Origin: Mauremys mutica
Lineage: Eukaryota; Chordata; Testudines; Geoemydidae
Direction: 5' to 3'
Length of the DNA: 64,000 bases
Assembly: GCF_020497125.1 (NCBI RefSeq)
Contig: NC_059072.1
Coordinates: 75,585,697-75,649,696, forward strand
In this document: one piece after another, positions 60,734-64,000 of the stretch
How the letters are laid out: every line of letters begins with the position of its first letter
Position numbering within the stretch: position 1 is the stretch's first letter
Translations under genes and position numbers: made by a program
The notes under the pieces: generated by a model
Seen by the model: only the letters and a program-made list of their open reading frames with translations
What the model was told of the DNA's origin: nothing
Database searches by the model: none

Positions 60734-60872
60734 TAGGTACACCTCCATATATTTGATTTCAGTGCTCATTTTTCAAAAGTTTATGTCCTCTTTCTTGTAA
60801 AGACATTGTTGAAAACATAAACTAATCTGTAGGGTTGAAAGCTTCTCATAGTTCTTCCCTGTTCAGTTGTTT

Positions 60873-61805
60873 TGGCCTTTACAACATCCTCTGGCAATTG
60901 ACTGTGCATTGTGAGACTGTGCATTGTGTGAAGATGTGCTTCTTTTTGTTTGTTTTTTTTTAAACCTGCTACTTATTAATTTCATCAGGTGACTCCTGGT
61001 TCTTGTGTTATGTGAAGGGTAAATAACACATCCCTGTTCACTTTCTCCATTCCATTCATGATTTTATAGCTCCCCAACATATTCCCCTTTAATAGTCTCT
61101 TTTCAAAGATGAACAGTGTCTTTTTAATCTCTCCTCATGTGGAAGTTGTTCCAGACCCTTACTCAGTTTTGTTGTCCTTCTCTGTACCTTTTCCAATTCT
61201 AATATATCTTTTTTGAGATGGGGTGATTGGCTGCATGCAGTATTCAAGGTGCGGGTTTACTATGGATTTCTGTAGTGGCATTAAGATATTTTCTGTCTTC
61301 TTATCTATCCCTTTTCTAATGGTTCCTAACATTGTTCACTTTTTTGACTGCCACTGCACATCAAGGTGATGTTTTCAGAGAACTATTCATAGTGACTCCA
61401 AGATCTCTTTCTTGAGTGGTAACAGCTAATTTGGACCCCATCATTTAGTATGTATAGTTGGGATTATGTTTTCCAATGTGCATTACTTTGCATTTATCAA
61501 CATTGAATTTCATCTGGCATTTTGTTGCCCAGCCACCAAGTTTTGTGAGGTTTCTTTGTAATTCTTTGCAGTCTGCTTTGGATTTAACCATCCTGAGTAA
61601 TTTAGTACCCTCTGCAAACTTTGCCACCTCACTGTTTACCCCTTTTTCCAGATCATTCATGAATATGTTGAAGAGCACTGGTCCCAGTACAGTTCTTTGG
61701 GGGACCCTACTATTTACCTCTCTTCACTGTGAAAACTGGCCATTTATTCCTACCCTTTGTTTCCTGTCTCAGAACCTGTTACTGATCCATGAGAGCCCTT
61801 AAGCC
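60873..61805 (-). pseudogene. Older CR1 LINE 3' fragment
   Basis: On the minus strand it aligns with the region 37870-38790 of the main CR1 copy. The best-kept frame (61678-61445) reads [20 protein letters not shown], then FAEG where FADD is required (61607-61618), [22 protein letters not shown] sequence following. Other parts are broken by several shifts, and a local duplication of GACTGTGCATTGTG is seen near 60899-60929. The 5' end is truncated near 61805, and the 3' untranslated end is missing, so this copy has lost both ends. Confidence 0.88.
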
Positions 61806-63110
61806 CACACTTCATGGTTAATGGAGCTACTCAGGAGCTTAAAGTTAAGCACACGTGCAAACGGTTTGCTGGATCAGGATTTATAAGAATAAGATGCAAT
61901 ATGTAAGGGGGAGAGAAGACCGCTAATGAGGTGCAAAACTTGCTTTAAAATAAGTCTTCTCTGAATCAAACATAGGAAACTTAATACACACACCAATATC
62001 TCCCCCTTTTCTGCTAATCCACTGAGGAATGAATCTTTTATCTTAAGAAGTGTTGCTCCTAAAAGATCATCATCTGAGCCTATCTCTGATATTTGATTAT
62101 TTTGTAATTACTTGTCTTTTCTCTTGAAAATGTAGAAATCTTTTTGAAGAAAAAAGGAGCACAATTTAGCTTCTTGTACAATCCTACAGGCTAATACTTT
62201 ATTAGCATTATTTAAAAAGGAAAACAAATCCCTCCCTGCTCCCTCAGCTCATATTTCTGCCTGGTTTCATTATGAAACAGTGCTGAAGATTAGGGCAAAG
62301 AATGCTCTTGCTCTCTATCCAGTTTTTTAACAATGAGAACAGCTGCCTTTTTATTTTATTTTGTATTTTATTTTAAAGATGTGTATTCTGGCTTGGATCA
62401 CAAGTGAAACTGAGTTTATTTGATCCATCCTATTCCCTAGTGGACATTTGTCCACATCAGAGAAACATCCCACATTATCACAGTATTGGCAGCCTTTCCT
62501 CCATAGAGGTTTAACGCTGGAATAGAAGGGTAATTGTATATCAGGAGTGAGGCATATTGGCAGAGCTTTGACGCTTACATAGCACCTGCGTTCACTATGC
62601 TTTGATGTGTCCTGTGCTGTTGGTTTATTATTTTAATACTACAGTAACCAAATTCACACTCTGTTGGGCATGAGAGAGAGAAAAGAATTGCATAGATTAT
62701 TAAAGTGGTGATTGTAAATTCAGGTACCAGACTCCCACTGATGAGTTATATGGTCAGACCCCTATGTACCTCACTGGAAATATTAAGTATCCGACTGAAT
62801 ATGTTCTAGTGGTAGCTTTAAAAAAAATGACACAGCAAAGTGAACATTCAAAACAAGTTTATAAATGCCATCTAGCAATCGCTTTCCCCCTCATCTATCA
62901 CCCTCAGAATTCGTTAAAGGAATAACTCTGTGACAGAGTATTTTTATCTATTAAAATGGGACACTCTGTCTCTGGGAGACAGGCTATCCCTGCAGTAAGT
63001 GAGCACCGACAATACATTGTGTGTTGCTGTAGGTGTGCCAATATGCTTTAGAAGAATAAATTTTCTATTCTATATAGGTTTTCATATTGCGCTGATCATG
63101 GTAGTATCGG
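61806..63110. other. Non-coding DNA
   Basis: No gene recognised. Confidence 0.55.
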
Positions 63111-63111
63111 A

Positions 63112-63393
63112 GGGTATGTCTACACCGCAATGAAACACCCGTGATTGGCCTGTGTCAATCCTGGCTCAGGCTTGAGCGGCTCACGCTTTGGGGTTGTAAA
63201 ATTGCAGGGTAGAGTCTCAGGCTGGACCCCAGGCTCTGGGACCCTCCCACCTCAAGGGGTCCCAGAGCCTGGACTCCACCTGAAGCACAAACAGCTACAC
63301 CTCAATTTTACAGCCCTACATTCCAAATCCCACTAGCCCGAATCAGCTGATATTGGCCAGGCACATGTGTTTAATTGCATTATAGACATACCC
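63112..63393. mobile_element. 282-bp foldback MITE
   Basis: The left end GGGTATGTCTACACCGCAAT and the right end ATTGCATTATAGACATACCC are inverted. The palindrome extends inward: ACACCCGTGATTGGCC pairs with GGCCAGGCACATGTGT, GTTGTAAAATTGCAGGGT pairs with CAATTTTACAGCCC, and the centre CAGGCTCTGGGACCC / GGGTCCCAGAGCCTG meets at about 63252. The whole element could fold into one long hairpin. The 63-codon frame across it is not a gene. Confidence 0.88.
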
Positions 63394-64000
63394 AGAGTGC
63401 CTTCCAATAGTCAGTAGTGCATTGAGCAGCGTGACTACACATTGTTGAATAGGACTGATAGGTCAGCAAATTGCCTGGAGGGGTGGTTTTGCATTCATTT
63501 GGATACCTTAATCAGAAGTTCGAGATCCTGCTTTGTGAATCTTTTACCACAAAAGATCTTCAGAGTTCTTGTTTTAACAAATAAACTTAAACTAACCTTC
63601 TCCCTTTAGATATTCTTACTAAGGCTGTCTTCACTCTGGTTTGCAACTTGATTCAGTCACATTCTGTTTTTGCTCTTTTAAAGGTTTGGTTTCTCTACAG
63701 TGTGATTTTTAGCAACTGTCAGAATCCTCCATGGACTGTTGAACAATGGGGGAGAGAGAGACAAACCATTGGCAGCTCAACACAGATTGAAGCCTGCACT
63801 TCAGAATCTGCTTGGCTGTAACATATCCATCCAGCTTTTAGGTCCTGATTGCTCAGTACTGGGAATAGCATCAGATTCCAGCCAGTCATGATCTGCCAGG
63901 TCAAAATTAAACTGTCTAGTCTGGGAACGAAGAAGGAAAAAGAATTGAATAAGTCCACGTTCTGCAATCTTTGGAAAAGACAGGAATCCTGTAATTATTT
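63394..64000. other. Non-coding DNA
   Basis: No gene recognised. The window ends in unique-looking sequence. Confidence 0.5.

Noticed and set aside
1..64000. CRISPR arrays, operons, prophage or other prokaryotic systems
   Set aside because: The repeat content is vertebrate, and no regularly spaced repeats or prokaryotic gene order are present.

Overview
This is a vertebrate, almost certainly turtle (Testudines), genomic window with no host gene that I can identify. Intergenic or intronic, AT-rich single-copy DNA is loaded with transposable-element fossils. The turtle call rests on the repeat families: CR1 LINEs with an octamer-type 3' end, a tRNA-derived SINE with a CR1-like tail, DIRS-type tyrosine-recombinase elements, retroviral-type LTRs, and many hAT-like miniature elements whose ends read like GTCTACACT or CAGGGGTGGGCAAACT. 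No long open frame looks like a host protein, and no exon with convincing splice sites and homology was found. Bacterial-style features (operons, RBS, CRISPR, terminators) do not apply.

Layout. 1-1.9 kb: plain AT-rich DNA. 1.9-3.6 kb: minus-strand LTR. 4.0-5.1 kb: decayed hAT-superfamily transposase or derived gene on the minus strand. 5.6-6.8 kb: plus-strand LTR. 6.8-13.4 kb: mostly unique DNA with small palindromic MITEs and a (GT)n tract. 13.4-14.3 kb: minus-strand LTR. 14.96-15.17 kb: 216-bp hAT MITE with an 8-bp target duplication. 16.6-17.4 kb: GC-rich repeat. 17.8-18.9 kb: palindromic hAT element carrying the C-terminus of a transposase. 25.7-26.3 kb: GC-rich repeat. 26.7 kb: SINE. 30.0-31.0 kb: 889-bp hAT element with a perfect 8-bp duplication, nested in an older repeat. 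33.4-33.9 kb: GC-rich repeat.

37.6-41.76 kb: minus-strand CR1 LINE in which both proteins can be followed with only a few lesions; this is the best-preserved coding DNA here. 41.8-44.3 kb: two MITEs and a short repeat. 44.5-47.75 kb: MITE fragment followed by a 5'-truncated DIRS element (reverse transcriptase, RNase H, tyrosine recombinase, inverted terminal repeats). 48.3-50.4 kb: 2.1-kb TIR-bounded non-autonomous element with four copies of a short coding-like motif. 52.0 kb: short repeat with a hammerhead-ribozyme-like core. 52.5-53.3 kb: solo LTR with a perfect 5-bp duplication, nested in a MITE. 57.8-58.5 and 60.9-61.8 kb: two older CR1 3' fragments. 60.6 kb: second SINE. 63.1-63.4 kb: foldback MITE.

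The parts relate only as parasites of one another: the CR1 machinery is the likely mobiliser of the SINEs through their shared 3' tail, and non-autonomous hAT-like elements depend on transposases found here only as fragments. All coding copies are inactivated, several at recognisable catalytic residues. I see no new multi-gene system. The items most worth checking are the palindromic hAT derivative, the four-motif 2.1-kb element, the near-complete CR1, and the ribozyme-like repeat. Family names come from recognition and memory, not from a search.
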